Source: Enterococcus avium ATCC 14025
GTDB lineage: Bacteria > Bacillota > Bacilli > Lactobacillales > Enterococcaceae
DNA: 64,000 nt
Assembly: GCF_000406965.1 (NCBI RefSeq)
Contig: NZ_KE136357.1
Coordinates: forward strand, 1,016,853-1,080,852
Direction: 5' to 3'
This document shows positions 51,907 to 60,597 of the stretch, in pieces; position 1 is the first letter of the stretch; each line of letters starts with the position of its first letter. The translations under genes and the position numbers were made by a program. The notes under the pieces were generated by a model that searched no databases, was not told where the DNA came from, and saw only the letters and a list, made by a program, of their open reading frames with translations.

Positions 51907-52991
51907 ATCGCTTCTTCTCCCATCAGTTCTTCCACCGGTCTGTACTCTATTTCGTATCCAAAATAGTTCGGTCCGGCTACTTCTATGCCTTTTTTTGTTC
52001 GCCATTTAGCGTCACACGGTAAGGCAATCACATGAATACGCGCACCATAGCGCAAGGTTTCTGTCGTAATCGGACGGCCGGTCTCATAATCCAATGCACA
52101 AATCAAATCAGGGGTCGAAGCAAGAACTTTTCCGTCTTTTTTGGCTAGCAACAATTCATTTTGAAAAAGAACCTCTAACTCCTCACCTTTATTCTTACCG
52201 ATACCGGCACACGTCGCACTGCCGCGTGTAAAGCCGCCTTCCACATTCCGTTCAATATTCTTGATCTTCCCTTCAAACAAGGAATACCCCTTCAACGTAG
52301 ATAATAGACGCTTAACTGGAGCTGTAGTCTCTTTCGAATCGGTTAATTCTTCACCAATTTTTTTAGCTAAGCTCAAAGTTCCGCGAATCCCACATTCTTT
52401 CACGACTTTTCCAGGAAAAACATTATCCACCATATTGGCGCTGCCACCCATCACATCGGTAATCGCACGAGCAATTTTTTCAGACCATTCTCCATCTTTT
52501 GGATAATAGATGATTCGATTTCCCTGGCTATCAGCCATCGCCACAATCTCAGGCTGATAACCCTTTAAGAAAAAGGTAACCATTTGTGATTCTGGAAAAG
52601 CCCGACCCATGGCATCAGCATCCACGATCGGCAATCCCATTTTTGCAGCGCAGGCAATCGGCAGCAAGGAGTTTCCGCCGCCAATTTCAATCGGCATAAT
52701 CGCTTGTGTTCTTTCAGGAAAAGTTTCCTTTAATACTTCGGCAGGAGCATAGAGTTCTTCTTCTGAAGCAATTTTCTCGTTCGAAACAGAAGGTGCACCA
52801 ATCGATCCAACAGGCATAACTAGAGCATCATCATCCAAGTCTTCTACTTTTAAAACCCTCACTGGACCATATTTTTGAAGCGCCTGCAGCGCCATCAATC
52901 GACCGACAAACGGATCTCCGCCGCCACCGGTTCCCAGCAACGTTGCACCGATTGAAATATTTTCTAAATCTTCTACCGTAATCCATTCCAT
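51894..52991 (-). CDS. DUF917 family protein
   Basis: A 365-residue DUF917 protein (GATLLGTGGGGDPFVG near residue 15; PIEIGGGNSLLPIACA near 97; GLPIVDADAMGRAFPE). DUF917 proteins are paired with HyuA-like hydantoinases and probably form a second subunit or act in the same step. It is 3 bp from the permease gene and overlaps the hydantoinase gene, so the three are one unit. Confidence 0.88.
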   Translation of the reverse strand: MEWITVEDLENISIGATLLGTGGGGDPFVGRLMALQALQKYGPVRVLKVEDLDDDALVMPVGSIGAPSVSNEKIASEEELYAPAEVLKETFPERTQAIMPIEIGGGNSLLPIACAAKMGLPIVDADAMGRAFPESQMVTFFLKGYQPEIVAMADSQGNRIIYYPKDGEWSEKIARAITDVMGGSANMVDNVFPGKVVKECGIRGTLSLAKKIGEELTDSKETTAPVKRLLSTLKGYSLFEGKIKNIERNVEGGFTRGSATCAGIGKNKGEELEVLFQNELLLAKKDGKVLASTPDLICALDYETGRPITTETLRYGARIHVIALPCDAKWRTKKGIEVAGPNYFGYEIEYRPVEELMGEEAICID

Positions 52992-52994
52992 GAG

Positions 52995-54287
52995 TTATTT
53001 CCGTCCTTTAGTCAATTTTGTCACAATAAAATAGCAAAGCCCCGCCACTAAAATACCGTCTAAAGCTGAAACATTCGTTAGCGTAAACAAGCCAAAGCCG
53101 GCTGGCGGCTGACTAGTCATAAAGGCAACTGTACTGCCGACTACCCAAGAAAAAATAGAAATCGGATAATAGTCCTGCAGCTTTTCTTCGTAAGAGAAAT
53201 CATACTTCTCTTTGTATAAGAAATAGTCAATCATGTATATCCCAGCAATTGGTGAGACTAAAACCGTCACGATCGATAGAAAGTTTTCAAACATGCCATA
53301 AATCCCAAACATCGCCATTAAAATACCCAATGTACCGCAAACAATGGTAATTAGTTTAGGATTAATATTTTTAAACACTATCGAAAAGTCCAAAGAAGCG
53401 GAATAAAGATTGTTTGTGTTCGTCGTCCATTGTGCAAGTGTTAAAACTAAAATAGATGGAATACCTAGACCTAAAGTAAAGAAAACTGCCGTAAGATCAG
53501 CCGTATTCATCACCTTGACTAAAATCAGGGAAATGATAATCATAAAACTATTCCCGATAGTAAACCCTACAAAGCCAGCAATCATTGCCTGCTTTGGATT
53601 TTGTGCCCAACGTGCAACATCCGGTGCCATAACAACTCCCACCATATACACACCAATAACAAGAGAAACCGCTAAGCCAAAAGAGAGGTTGGAGCCTTGA
53701 GGTGCACTAGCCAAGCCAGATGTCCCATTCCGATTTAAGGACATGAGGGTTGCAACGATGATTAATACAGCTAATAATGGAACAGAATAAGTACATAACT
53801 TCTCAATCGCCTGATAGCCCCAGAAGGCCGAGAGCATCATTAAACTCCCGCCAATCAATGACAACAGCCATGAAGGTGTGTTAGCACCCGTCAATTGATT
53901 AATCGCCGCACCAATATTTTCAGCAAAGAACCCAATCTGCACACCAAACCAGCCCAAAGAAGAAATCCCCATGATTGCCCCCATCAATGAAGCACCCTTC
54001 TTTCCAAAAGAGATTCTGGAAATCATTCCCGTTGATAGTCCAGCCTTCGCGCCAATGTAGGTCGCACCAATTGCCAATATTCCTAGAATAACCGATCCAA
54101 TAATCACTGCATAGATAGCCGTCCAAAACGCCATCCCCTGCGATAATGCAACCCCCATAAACATTCCAGACAAGTCAATCCCGATAGCAATCCACACCAT
54201 ACTAATGGATAACCAGCGCTTTCTGTCCTTTTCTGGTACACGTTCTCTTTCATAATTTCCCGAATTTGTTTCCACTGTTTCTTCCAT
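52995..54287 (-). CDS. NCS1-family permease (CodB-like)
   Basis: A 430-residue transporter with 12 predicted helices. The NCS1 family imports nucleobases, hydantoins and related compounds. Residues WIAIGIDLSGMFMG near 32 and GTYIGAKAGLSTGMISR-like GATYIGAKAGLSTGM near 76 match CodB-type proteins. It heads the hydantoinase/DUF917 operon and likely imports its substrate. GAGGGTG precedes the ATG. Confidence 0.85.
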   Translation of the reverse strand: MEETVETNSGNYERERVPEKDRKRWLSISMVWIAIGIDLSGMFMGVALSQGMAFWTAIYAVIIGSVILGILAIGATYIGAKAGLSTGMISRISFGKKGASLMGAIMGISSLGWFGVQIGFFAENIGAAINQLTGANTPSWLLSLIGGSLMMLSAFWGYQAIEKLCTYSVPLLAVLIIVATLMSLNRNGTSGLASAPQGSNLSFGLAVSLVIGVYMVGVVMAPDVARWAQNPKQAMIAGFVGFTIGNSFMIIISLILVKVMNTADLTAVFFTLGLGIPSILVLTLAQWTTNTNNLYSASLDFSIVFKNINPKLITIVCGTLGILMAMFGIYGMFENFLSIVTVLVSPIAGIYMIDYFLYKEKYDFSYEEKLQDYYPISIFSWVVGSTVAFMTSQPPAGFGLFTLTNVSALDGILVAGLCYFIVTKLTKGRK

Positions 54288-54382
54288 TTAACACCCTCAT
54301 TTCTGAATATTCTGACAAATAAATATTTTATCATTATAGCTAAATGAGAATTCTCTGACTATGTTAATCTGACAAAATAGAA

Positions 54383-54419
54383 GAAGCCGTCTTGTCAATA
54401 TTGACAAAAGCGGCTTTCC
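54383..54419 (-). terminator. Hairpin after the PucR-type gene
   Basis: AAGCCG...CGGCTT outer stem with an inner TTGTCAATATTGACAA palindrome, ending in C/T-rich sequence on the minus strand. Lies in the 133-bp gap before the permease gene; either terminator or operator for the palindrome-containing part. Confidence 0.55.
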
Positions 54420-54420
54420 A

Positions 54421-55911
54421 TCAGTCTTTATCCGAGTATTTTCGATAATAAATTAGATTTTTAATCAACAAATAACGCGAAGCTGTATGTGAAAAAGACA
54501 TTCCTAAGCGTTCTTGTGCTCGTTTCAATCGATACTTAATCGTATTATTATGCAAAAAAAGTTGTCTCGCTGTATCATTAATATTCTCATCGCAATCTAA
54601 AAAGAAAACTGCTAACGACTCGATGAAATCCTCCTCTAAATACGACTCTAAAAAAATCGATTCCGTCTCCTGCGTCACATCTTTCAACAGATATAGCTCT
54701 TCTGGATAAAAACATCTTTTCTTCGGAAAAACCTTTTTACTGTCTTCGATCTGATCCAGAATAAATGACATCTGTTTAAAAACAGATGGTAAACCTAAAA
54801 ACTCTCTACCAATATAAAAATAGTCTGTCTTAACATCATATAACGGAAAAATTGCCGTAGCTGTCAGGTCCAAAGAATTACTAATCAACCACTCCAGATC
54901 CTTTTCCTGATAATAAATCCTTTTCATTTTATAAGCAGTTCTGCCTCTTTTAGGTGTTCCATTTTGTATACAATACAATTTTAAAGGCTGATTCACGTCA
55001 ATTCCTTCTTTTTGAGCTAAGAGCATAGCTGTATGAAAATCCTCTGTTTGACAGGCAGAGAAAAACTGTTGGCCAGTATTCAGCAGCTGTCCCTCGCCAA
55101 AATACTTAATCATTTTTTCGACGACTGTCCTTATTCCATCTATTTGCTTGTCTGCCAAGGGTTCTCTTCTAAAAATTGCTAAGTAATAATGGTGCTCCAA
55201 GGAAGACAGCGATAACTGAATATCCGTTTGAAAATAATAATTTTGATTTACCTCTACAGGAGTATTTTTTTTAGCTTCCTTCTCCCTTTTATTAGCAATG
55301 ACCTCTCTTAAATTATGATCAAGACTTCGCGGCCACGCCTTTGATAACAAAACCTCGTCTTCCTGACTTTTAATGAACAAGCTGCACTTGAACTTGTCTG
55401 ATAAAATACTTAATCCTGTTTCAATCTGATTCGGTGCAGGCAACTGTCGAATCGTCTCAAGCAAAACCTCTTGTTGAGGATCTAAATCCGCTTCCTCTTT
55501 GCTGATATAAGACAAAGCTTCAGAAATTACCTCGCTATATCTCAGATCCATTCGATTGATCGGCATTAAAATCAAAACCATTTCCAATTCGTTCATCTTA
55601 GCAATTACTTTTTCTGAAACTTCGGGCATGATCAGACCAACATAGTATAAGATAATCCCTAACTGGCTGTGTTGATGAAGGATCGAGATAATCTCAAGCT
55701 GCTTATCAACATCATGAGCGATTTGAGCAAAAGAAGTAAGAACCAGTTCGTTTCCGGAGTATTCCCCTTTAATCGGCATTCCGCCATACAGTTTTGGTTC
55801 AGAAACCTCCAAAACAGAAATCGTAGTGACCAAACGCTGTCTTTGAGATGCACCAGCGATTATCTTTGCTCCCTTCATGGAAGACAATCTCAATATATCC
55901 TGAACGTTCAA
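54421..55911 (-). CDS. PucR-family transcriptional regulator
   Basis: A 496-residue regulator. The N-terminal PucR domain (VQDILRLSSMKGAKIIAGA, about residues 3-120) is linked to purine and related catabolic control; the C-terminal HTH_30 domain contains DCDENINDTARQLFLHNNTIKYRLKRAQERLG in short pieces (INDTARQLFLH, NTIKYRLKR). It is a natural activator for the permease/DUF917/hydantoinase operon it precedes. The start is TTG with AAGGGGG 7 nt upstream. Confidence 0.87.
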   Translation of the reverse strand: MNVQDILRLSSMKGAKIIAGASQRQRLVTTISVLEVSEPKLYGGMPIKGEYSGNELVLTSFAQIAHDVDKQLEIISILHQHSQLGIILYYVGLIMPEVSEKVIAKMNELEMVLILMPINRMDLRYSEVISEALSYISKEEADLDPQQEVLLETIRQLPAPNQIETGLSILSDKFKCSLFIKSQEDEVLLSKAWPRSLDHNLREVIANKREKEAKKNTPVEVNQNYYFQTDIQLSLSSLEHHYYLAIFRREPLADKQIDGIRTVVEKMIKYFGEGQLLNTGQQFFSACQTEDFHTAMLLAQKEGIDVNQPLKLYCIQNGTPKRGRTAYKMKRIYYQEKDLEWLISNSLDLTATAIFPLYDVKTDYFYIGREFLGLPSVFKQMSFILDQIEDSKKVFPKKRCFYPEELYLLKDVTQETESIFLESYLEEDFIESLAVFFLDCDENINDTARQLFLHNNTIKYRLKRAQERLGMSFSHTASRYLLIKNLIYYRKYSDKD

Positions 55912-56043
55912 CGATATTCCCCCTTCACGAAAGCGTTTGAATCATTCTATCAAAAAATGAAAATAATATCATTTAGTTCTTAATTTTTTATTAGAATAAA
56001 CCGATTAAAATTTTCTTTCGCGTCTAAAACTCCTTTGTATACC

Positions 56044-56079
56044 AAAAAAACTACCTACTCAAATCGAGCAGGTAGTTTT
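56044..56079 (-). terminator. Terminator of the prd operon
   Basis: AAAACTACCTACTC / GAGCAGGTAGTTTT with T7 on the minus strand, just past the TSUP gene. Confidence 0.9.
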
Positions 56080-56090
56080 GACGATGAACT

Positions 56091-56972
56091 TTACTGTGCA
56101 GTCTGAGCTGCGTTCATACTCTTGCGAATATACATTACACCAGTAATAATGATAACTACGATAATAATATAAGTAAGCACATTTAAATCTAGTCCAGTTA
56201 CGAATTTAGCAGCAACAATTACCCCAATAATCCCACCGACTGTAATCGCTAAACTTACTTTTCGTGCATAATCGCCTGTCTTAACGAAGTTCAAACTTGC
56301 AACCGGCATCAAGCCAGCACAAGAACCCATCATTACAGGGAAAGCAACTAGCGGGCTTAAACCTAACATATAAACCATCGCCATACATGGTGCATACAAC
56401 CCAACACCGATCGTCATCAACGCGCCTAGGATAAAGTTGATTACCACACCAATCACTAATTTGATACCAGTCAAAGCAGTTGCCGTATTATCTGCTCCTA
56501 AAACATCAATCCAGCCTTGTTGACGAGCGAACATCAAAACAGCTGTGATGATCAATGCCCAGCCCATCCAAAGCTGAACTTTCTTTTCTGGTAAGCCTGT
56601 AACAAATTTTGATCCAATAAACGCACCAACTGTTGCTGAACCAACCAAAGCGAATAAAGTCACTGGTGATACGTCGACAACCGTTGTAAAGATAAATGCT
56701 TCTACCAACACGGGAATTCCGTGACCTACATTTAATGTACCTGGTAATAAACGGTCAGAACTCAACTGTTTGGTCATATTCAAAAGCAATGTCGTCGGCG
56801 CAAAACTTCCAATTCCCAATGTATCCAAAAAGTCAGTAACAAAACCAATAATCCCTGAGACGATCCAATTTCCTTTTCCAAGATCATCTTTGTGTTTTAT
56901 ACAGTCACGTCCCATGTTGACCGTGTGCAGCAACATCAAACCAACATATACAGCTAATAATACTGTTACCAT
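56091..56972 (-). CDS. TSUP (TauE/SafE) family transporter
   Basis: A 293-residue membrane protein with eight predicted helices and the two TSUP repeats (GFVTDFLDTLGIGSFAPTT near residue 40 and GIKLVIGVVINFILGALMTIGVGLYAPCMAM near 165, quoted as the cores GIGSFAPTT and GVGLYAPCM). The family moves sulfite, sulfonates or organic anions. Here, as last gene of the prd operon, it may export an acid product such as 5-aminovalerate or import a sulfur compound; that role is inferred. Confidence 0.8.
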   Translation of the reverse strand: MVTVLLAVYVGLMLLHTVNMGRDCIKHKDDLGKGNWIVSGIIGFVTDFLDTLGIGSFAPTTLLLNMTKQLSSDRLLPGTLNVGHGIPVLVEAFIFTTVVDVSPVTLFALVGSATVGAFIGSKFVTGLPEKKVQLWMGWALIITAVLMFARQQGWIDVLGADNTATALTGIKLVIGVVINFILGALMTIGVGLYAPCMAMVYMLGLSPLVAFPVMMGSCAGLMPVASLNFVKTGDYARKVSLAITVGGIIGVIVAAKFVTGLDLNVLTYIIIVVIIITGVMYIRKSMNAAQTAQ

Positions 56973-56990
56973 ATTACCCCTCCTTCATCT

Positions 56991-58007
56991 TTATCCTAAA
57001 AGGAAACCATCCTTCAAGGAATCTTTCGGATCAACTAAAAATGAGTTGTATCCAGTGACATAAGCAGAACCTGTTACTCGAGGAATGATGGCTTTGTATC
57101 CTCCAACTTCTGCTTCTTCAACAATTTCACCTTTAAATTTCGTGCATAAAATACTTTCATACACAAAAGTATCGCCAACTTTCATTTCGCCCTTGCCGTA
57201 CAACGTCGCAAGCTTCGCACTTGTACCTGTTCCACAAGGAGAACGGTCAACTTGTCCATCACCGAAAACAACTACATTTTGATATGTTGCATCCGGGCTG
57301 GTTGGTGGTCCATAAAATTCAACAAGATCGACTGTTTTGATATGATCCAGTGTCGGGTGTTGAATCTCAATTTGTTCGTTTACAGCATCACGAATGATCA
57401 TGCCTAAATCATTAAATTTAGAAGCATTTTCTGGCTTGATTTCTAAACCAACAGATGCTGCTGGTAAGATTGCAAAGAAACTTCCGCCAAAAGAAATATC
57501 CATGGCCAATTCACCAATTTCAGGAACATTGACCGTTACATTTTCTTTATAAAGGAATGATTCCACGTTTTCGAATGAAACTGATTCTGCTGAATAGTCT
57601 TCATCCAAATGAACTGTTCCGCGTACGATTCCTGCTGGTGTATCTTGAACAACTTTTACTTCACGTTCGCCTTCTTTAGCCTCTACCCAGCCTTGTTCAA
57701 CTGCTGATGTCATCGCTGCAATCGTGTTGTGTCCGCACATGTTCAAATAGCCGCCAGAATCCATAAAGATAATTCCGTAGTCCGCTTCTTCATGAACGGG
57801 CTCAGTAATAAAGGCACCAAACATATCACGGTGTCCACGTGGTTCCAGCATCAACATTCTACGCAAGTCGTCTGCTTCCGTTTCTAAATAAGCTCTCTTG
57901 TCAGCCATTGTTTCACCTGGGAATTTTGGAATTCCGCCGATGATCAAACGTGCAGCTTCGCCTGCTGTATGTGTATCGATCGCTGAAATCATTTTTGATA
58001 CTTTCAT
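56991..58007 (-). CDS. prdF: Proline racemase
   Basis: A 338-residue enzyme interconverting L- and D-proline without cofactor. The two catalytic cysteines lie in YLNMCGHNTIAAM (about residue 92) and DRSPCGTGTSAKLA (about 256). It supplies D-proline to the reductase. The ATG has GGGAGG. Gene order prdC-prdA-X-prdB-prdD-prdE-prdF is as in clostridia. Confidence 0.94.
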   Translation of the reverse strand: MKVSKMISAIDTHTAGEAARLIIGGIPKFPGETMADKRAYLETEADDLRRMLMLEPRGHRDMFGAFITEPVHEEADYGIIFMDSGGYLNMCGHNTIAAMTSAVEQGWVEAKEGEREVKVVQDTPAGIVRGTVHLDEDYSAESVSFENVESFLYKENVTVNVPEIGELAMDISFGGSFFAILPAASVGLEIKPENASKFNDLGMIIRDAVNEQIEIQHPTLDHIKTVDLVEFYGPPTSPDATYQNVVVFGDGQVDRSPCGTGTSAKLATLYGKGEMKVGDTFVYESILCTKFKGEIVEEAEVGGYKAIIPRVTGSAYVTGYNSFLVDPKDSLKDGFLLG

Positions 58008-58079
58008 GATTATCCTCCCTTGTTACCTAATTTTAAAAATAAATAGGACTTTGATGATTCATACTCATAAAATTTTTCG

Positions 58080-58559
58080 CTAACGTATTTGTTGATTATC
58101 TTTTCGCATTTTTAATTTAATTGACGCAAGCGCTTTAACTGCATCTCGATGATTGATGGTATTTTCACCAACAACCTCCGTCTCGACTCCGGCTTCTGAT
58201 TTATTAAAATCCAATACGTGATCCGTAAAGTCATTTTCCACCACAAATTTCGCTTGTGTACCAATGAACTTGAGTCCAATCACGCTAATATCTCGGCGCC
58301 CGATTTCCTCTAAGGTATTCGCAAAATCCACATCTGAGTTTCCCCAGCCATCTGTTGAAGCAATCACACCATTGGTGCGCATCCCTTCTAACCACGCAGC
58401 CGTTCGCTGCCCGACTAGATATTTCATTGCATTACTTTGCGGTGTTCCCACGACAACGACTCCTTGAAAGTCAATGTCTGGATCTTTACCAAGAAGATCG
58501 ACGAGCGGATCTTGAAAATGATGCAGTGATGTTTCTTTGGTTGATGGGCCAATTCCCAT
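58080..58559 (-). CDS. prdE: Proline reductase-associated protein PrdE
   Basis: A 159-residue protein homologous to the C-terminal part of PrdA, beginning GIGPSTKETSLHHFQDPLVD, compare CIGPASKETSRHYWREPLV in PrdA. It lacks the Cys that in PrdA becomes the pyruvoyl group (here MGIGPS). It probably forms a complex or has a structural role with PrdD. 27 bp lie between prdD and prdE with a separate AGGTGGTGG site. Confidence 0.88.
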   Translation of the reverse strand: MGIGPSTKETSLHHFQDPLVDLLGKDPDIDFQGVVVVGTPQSNAMKYLVGQRTAAWLEGMRTNGVIASTDGWGNSDVDFANTLEEIGRRDISVIGLKFIGTQAKFVVENDFTDHVLDFNKSEAGVETEVVGENTINHRDAVKALASIKLKMRKDNQQIR

Positions 58560-58586
58560 AACGCCACCACCTATCCATTATTTACG

Positions 58587-59327
58587 TTAAACCATGGAAC
58601 GAATCGCCCCATCGCGGTATTCATTTGCTGTTAGAAAGACCGGCATATTGTTCATATCAATGATCGAACAACCACCTTTAAAGCCACTAGGTTCATTCGG
58701 ATAGAGCAACATATCATACATTGCTCCCTGACCAGCCACTTGCTTGACTAAAGCAACTTTGGGCTTACCAGGATTACTACGCTCTTCATAAACATGTACT
58801 TCACAGGCGTCTTTACCCTCCAGCATCTTCATTCTTTCGCGAATTTCTTGAACAAAATCGTCCACGATCGCAAACATTTTCAGACAAAGCTCACGATTAA
58901 AAGGAGTCCCCTTTTTCGCTAAGAGATCTACATGAATAATGTAGTCCTCCGCTTTAGGCGTCCCTGCTCGATCCAATACTAAATGATCACGCAAAACACC
59001 TTCAGAGGAGCCAAATTCATGCATTTGTTCTCCATCTTCAATAGCCCCAGTCATGACGACTGAAACTCCTGTAAGTGTATGCGTGATCCCTGTACCCAAC
59101 GCACCCAACACCTTTGTGGAGATCGGAATGATATCCATAATGGTGTTGGTTTCAACTTCATGTTGTTGCGGTGGGAGCAATCGAATCGTCAGCTTCTGAA
59201 TAGTGGCGTCCTCGCAGTCAAAGTCTTGCTTAATTTGTAAACGAGTTGGTTCAATACGGAAGTCGTTACCTGTAGTGACTTCTTCCATATGAAAAACTTT
59301 GATCTTTAAAGTTTCGCCTCGCATCAT
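58587..59327 (-). CDS. prdD: Proline reductase-associated protein PrdD
   Basis: A 246-residue homologue of the middle of PrdA (about PrdA 188-430). It ends with YRDGAIRSMV where PrdA has LDGGIHALT just before the cleavage site. With PrdE it covers PrdA in two separate proteins. Conserved DIIPISTKVLGAL, FGSSEG, KQVAGQGAMYDMLLYPNEP. Its start is the first ATG after the inverted-repeat element. Confidence 0.88.
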   Translation of the reverse strand: MMRGETLKIKVFHMEEVTTGNDFRIEPTRLQIKQDFDCEDATIQKLTIRLLPPQQHEVETNTIMDIIPISTKVLGALGTGITHTLTGVSVVMTGAIEDGEQMHEFGSSEGVLRDHLVLDRAGTPKAEDYIIHVDLLAKKGTPFNRELCLKMFAIVDDFVQEIRERMKMLEGKDACEVHVYEERSNPGKPKVALVKQVAGQGAMYDMLLYPNEPSGFKGGCSIIDMNNMPVFLTANEYRDGAIRSMV

Positions 59328-59353
59328 TCACACCTACTTTCAATGTAAACGGC

Positions 59354-59542
59354 GATTAATAAGTAGCGTCTTCTACGCAAGCTACGCTAAGTAGAACTAG
59401 CATTCAGAAATAAGTCGAAAATTCACAAAAATTTGAAAAGCACCAAGTAGGTACCAATCAACATCAGTTCCTACGTCACTGTGTTTCTTGGCAATTTTAG
59501 GAATTCCCGTCTTATTTCTCGACGCTAAACACTTATTAAATC
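59354..59542. repeat. Dispersed inverted-repeat element, copy B
   Basis: About 189 bp with ends GATTAATAAGT-AGCGTC and GACGCTAAACACTTATTAAATC and inner GAAATAAG...CTTATTTC (59406-59519). It shares GAAATAAG-T-CGAAAA and CACAAAAATTTGA with copy A at 36717, and carries an extra central segment absent from A. It fills most of the prdB-prdD gap and could attenuate the downstream prdDEF genes. Confidence 0.6.
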
Positions 59543-59553
59543 AGCCTCTTGAC

Positions 59554-60279
59554 TTAGACGTGGGCAATGTATTCATAAGGTAATGGAACAATTTTCCCTG
59601 GCGTTTCGATTGATACTAATGCTTCTAAAGTATCCTTCATGATACCTGTTTGCATTTCAATGTTGTGTGGTTCACCGGCATTGGCACCCATTGGTACACG
59701 CGGCGCAACGGCACGTGGAGTCCCGTTTTGGCGTACAACTGGTGGTAATGCGGCGATTAAAATAGTAGGAATTCCCGCTTCCTCAATAGCTCTCTGCACG
59801 ATCACGGCAGTTCTATGACAGGTTCCTCAGCCAGCGGTTAAGACGACAGCGTCGACTTCTTCTTCTACTAATTTTTGAGCGATTTCTGGTCCAGTCACAT
59901 CGTGGAATGCGTCTTGGTCTCCACCGCCGCCCATGAATGCGTAGTGAACAGGTGCAGATTCTTTGATAAAGCCTTCTGCAGCTAATTCATGTAAACGATC
60001 TAACGGGAACATCGAATTGATATCGCGGTTCGCATCGGCATTATCATAACCACCGTGAGAAACCATCAAATCCTCTACTTTTGAAGTATCTGGTACTTCG
60101 CGGTATGTTGTATCACCCGCTAAATTGAAACGTTTATCTGATTTTAAGTGTACGCCAGCTGCTGTTGCTAACGCCACGCGCATTTCTTTAAGCTCTTTTT
60201 TCACAGGGGTAAAGACAGATTTTGGCGTAATCGGCACAAAAATTTCTGACTGTAACCCTTCAAAGACTGTTAAGCCCAT
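59554..60279 (-). CDS. prdB: D-proline reductase selenoprotein subunit PrdB
   Basis: A 241-residue selenoprotein with in-frame TGA at 59829-59827 (Sec151) in TAG-U-GTCHRTAV, exactly the known PrdB active-site motif; the frame continues to 59554. With PrdA it reductively opens D-proline to 5-aminovalerate. The ATG at 60279 has GGAGAATT upstream. Ordinary ORF calling splits it into a 150-residue and an 83-residue piece. A SECIS-like hairpin follows the UGA. Confidence 0.95.
59794..59829 (-). promoter_or_regulatory. SECIS element of prdB
   Basis: 16 nt after the UGA, CTGCCG-TGAT-CG-T-GCAG folds as a 6-bp hairpin with a 4-nt loop and one bulge (59810-59794). Spacing matches bacterial SECIS elements read by SelB. 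Hand-folded only. Confidence 0.6.
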
Positions 60280-60282
60280 GTG

Positions 60283-60588
60283 TTAATTCTCCTCTCCTGC
60301 TTCTTCACGTTTTCTTCTGGCTTCGGCCCGACGACGTTCATGCTCATAAATAGCAGTTTTATAATGTTCGTCTGGCTCTTCCGCCAAAACTTCTGGATAG
60401 CTCATTAGAAACCCAACTTCTTGACCGATCTCTAAATTATACTCAGAAATGATCATTCGACGGGGGATTTTAAGTTGACCTAAACGACCTTTTAAGTCGA
60501 TTGTCACACTGGCATCGTGAAGTTCAACGATGATGCCTTCAAACATCTGTTCCGTCGAAATATATTTGAGTTTATTCATTCCATCCAT
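60283..60588 (-). CDS. Small prd operon protein (CBO2463/CBO2479-like)
   Basis: A 101-residue protein with a strand-rich domain (MFEGIIVELHDASVTIDLKGRLGQLKIPRRMII) in pieces and a highly charged C-terminal helix (EHERRRAEARRKREE). It lies between prdA and prdB as in clostridial operons, where a small protein of similar size is conserved. Function unknown. AAGGTG precedes the ATG. Confidence 0.75.
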   Translation of the reverse strand: MDGMNKLKYISTEQMFEGIIVELHDASVTIDLKGRLGQLKIPRRMIISEYNLEIGQEVGFLMSYPEVLAEEPDEHYKTAIYEHERRRAEARRKREEAGEEN

Positions 60589-60597
60589 TACTTCACC

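Noticed and set aside
58080-59327. prdD/prdE as one gene broken by a frameshift
   Set aside because: A clean TAA, a separate ribosome site for prdE and known separate prdD and prdE genes in clostridia argue for two genes.
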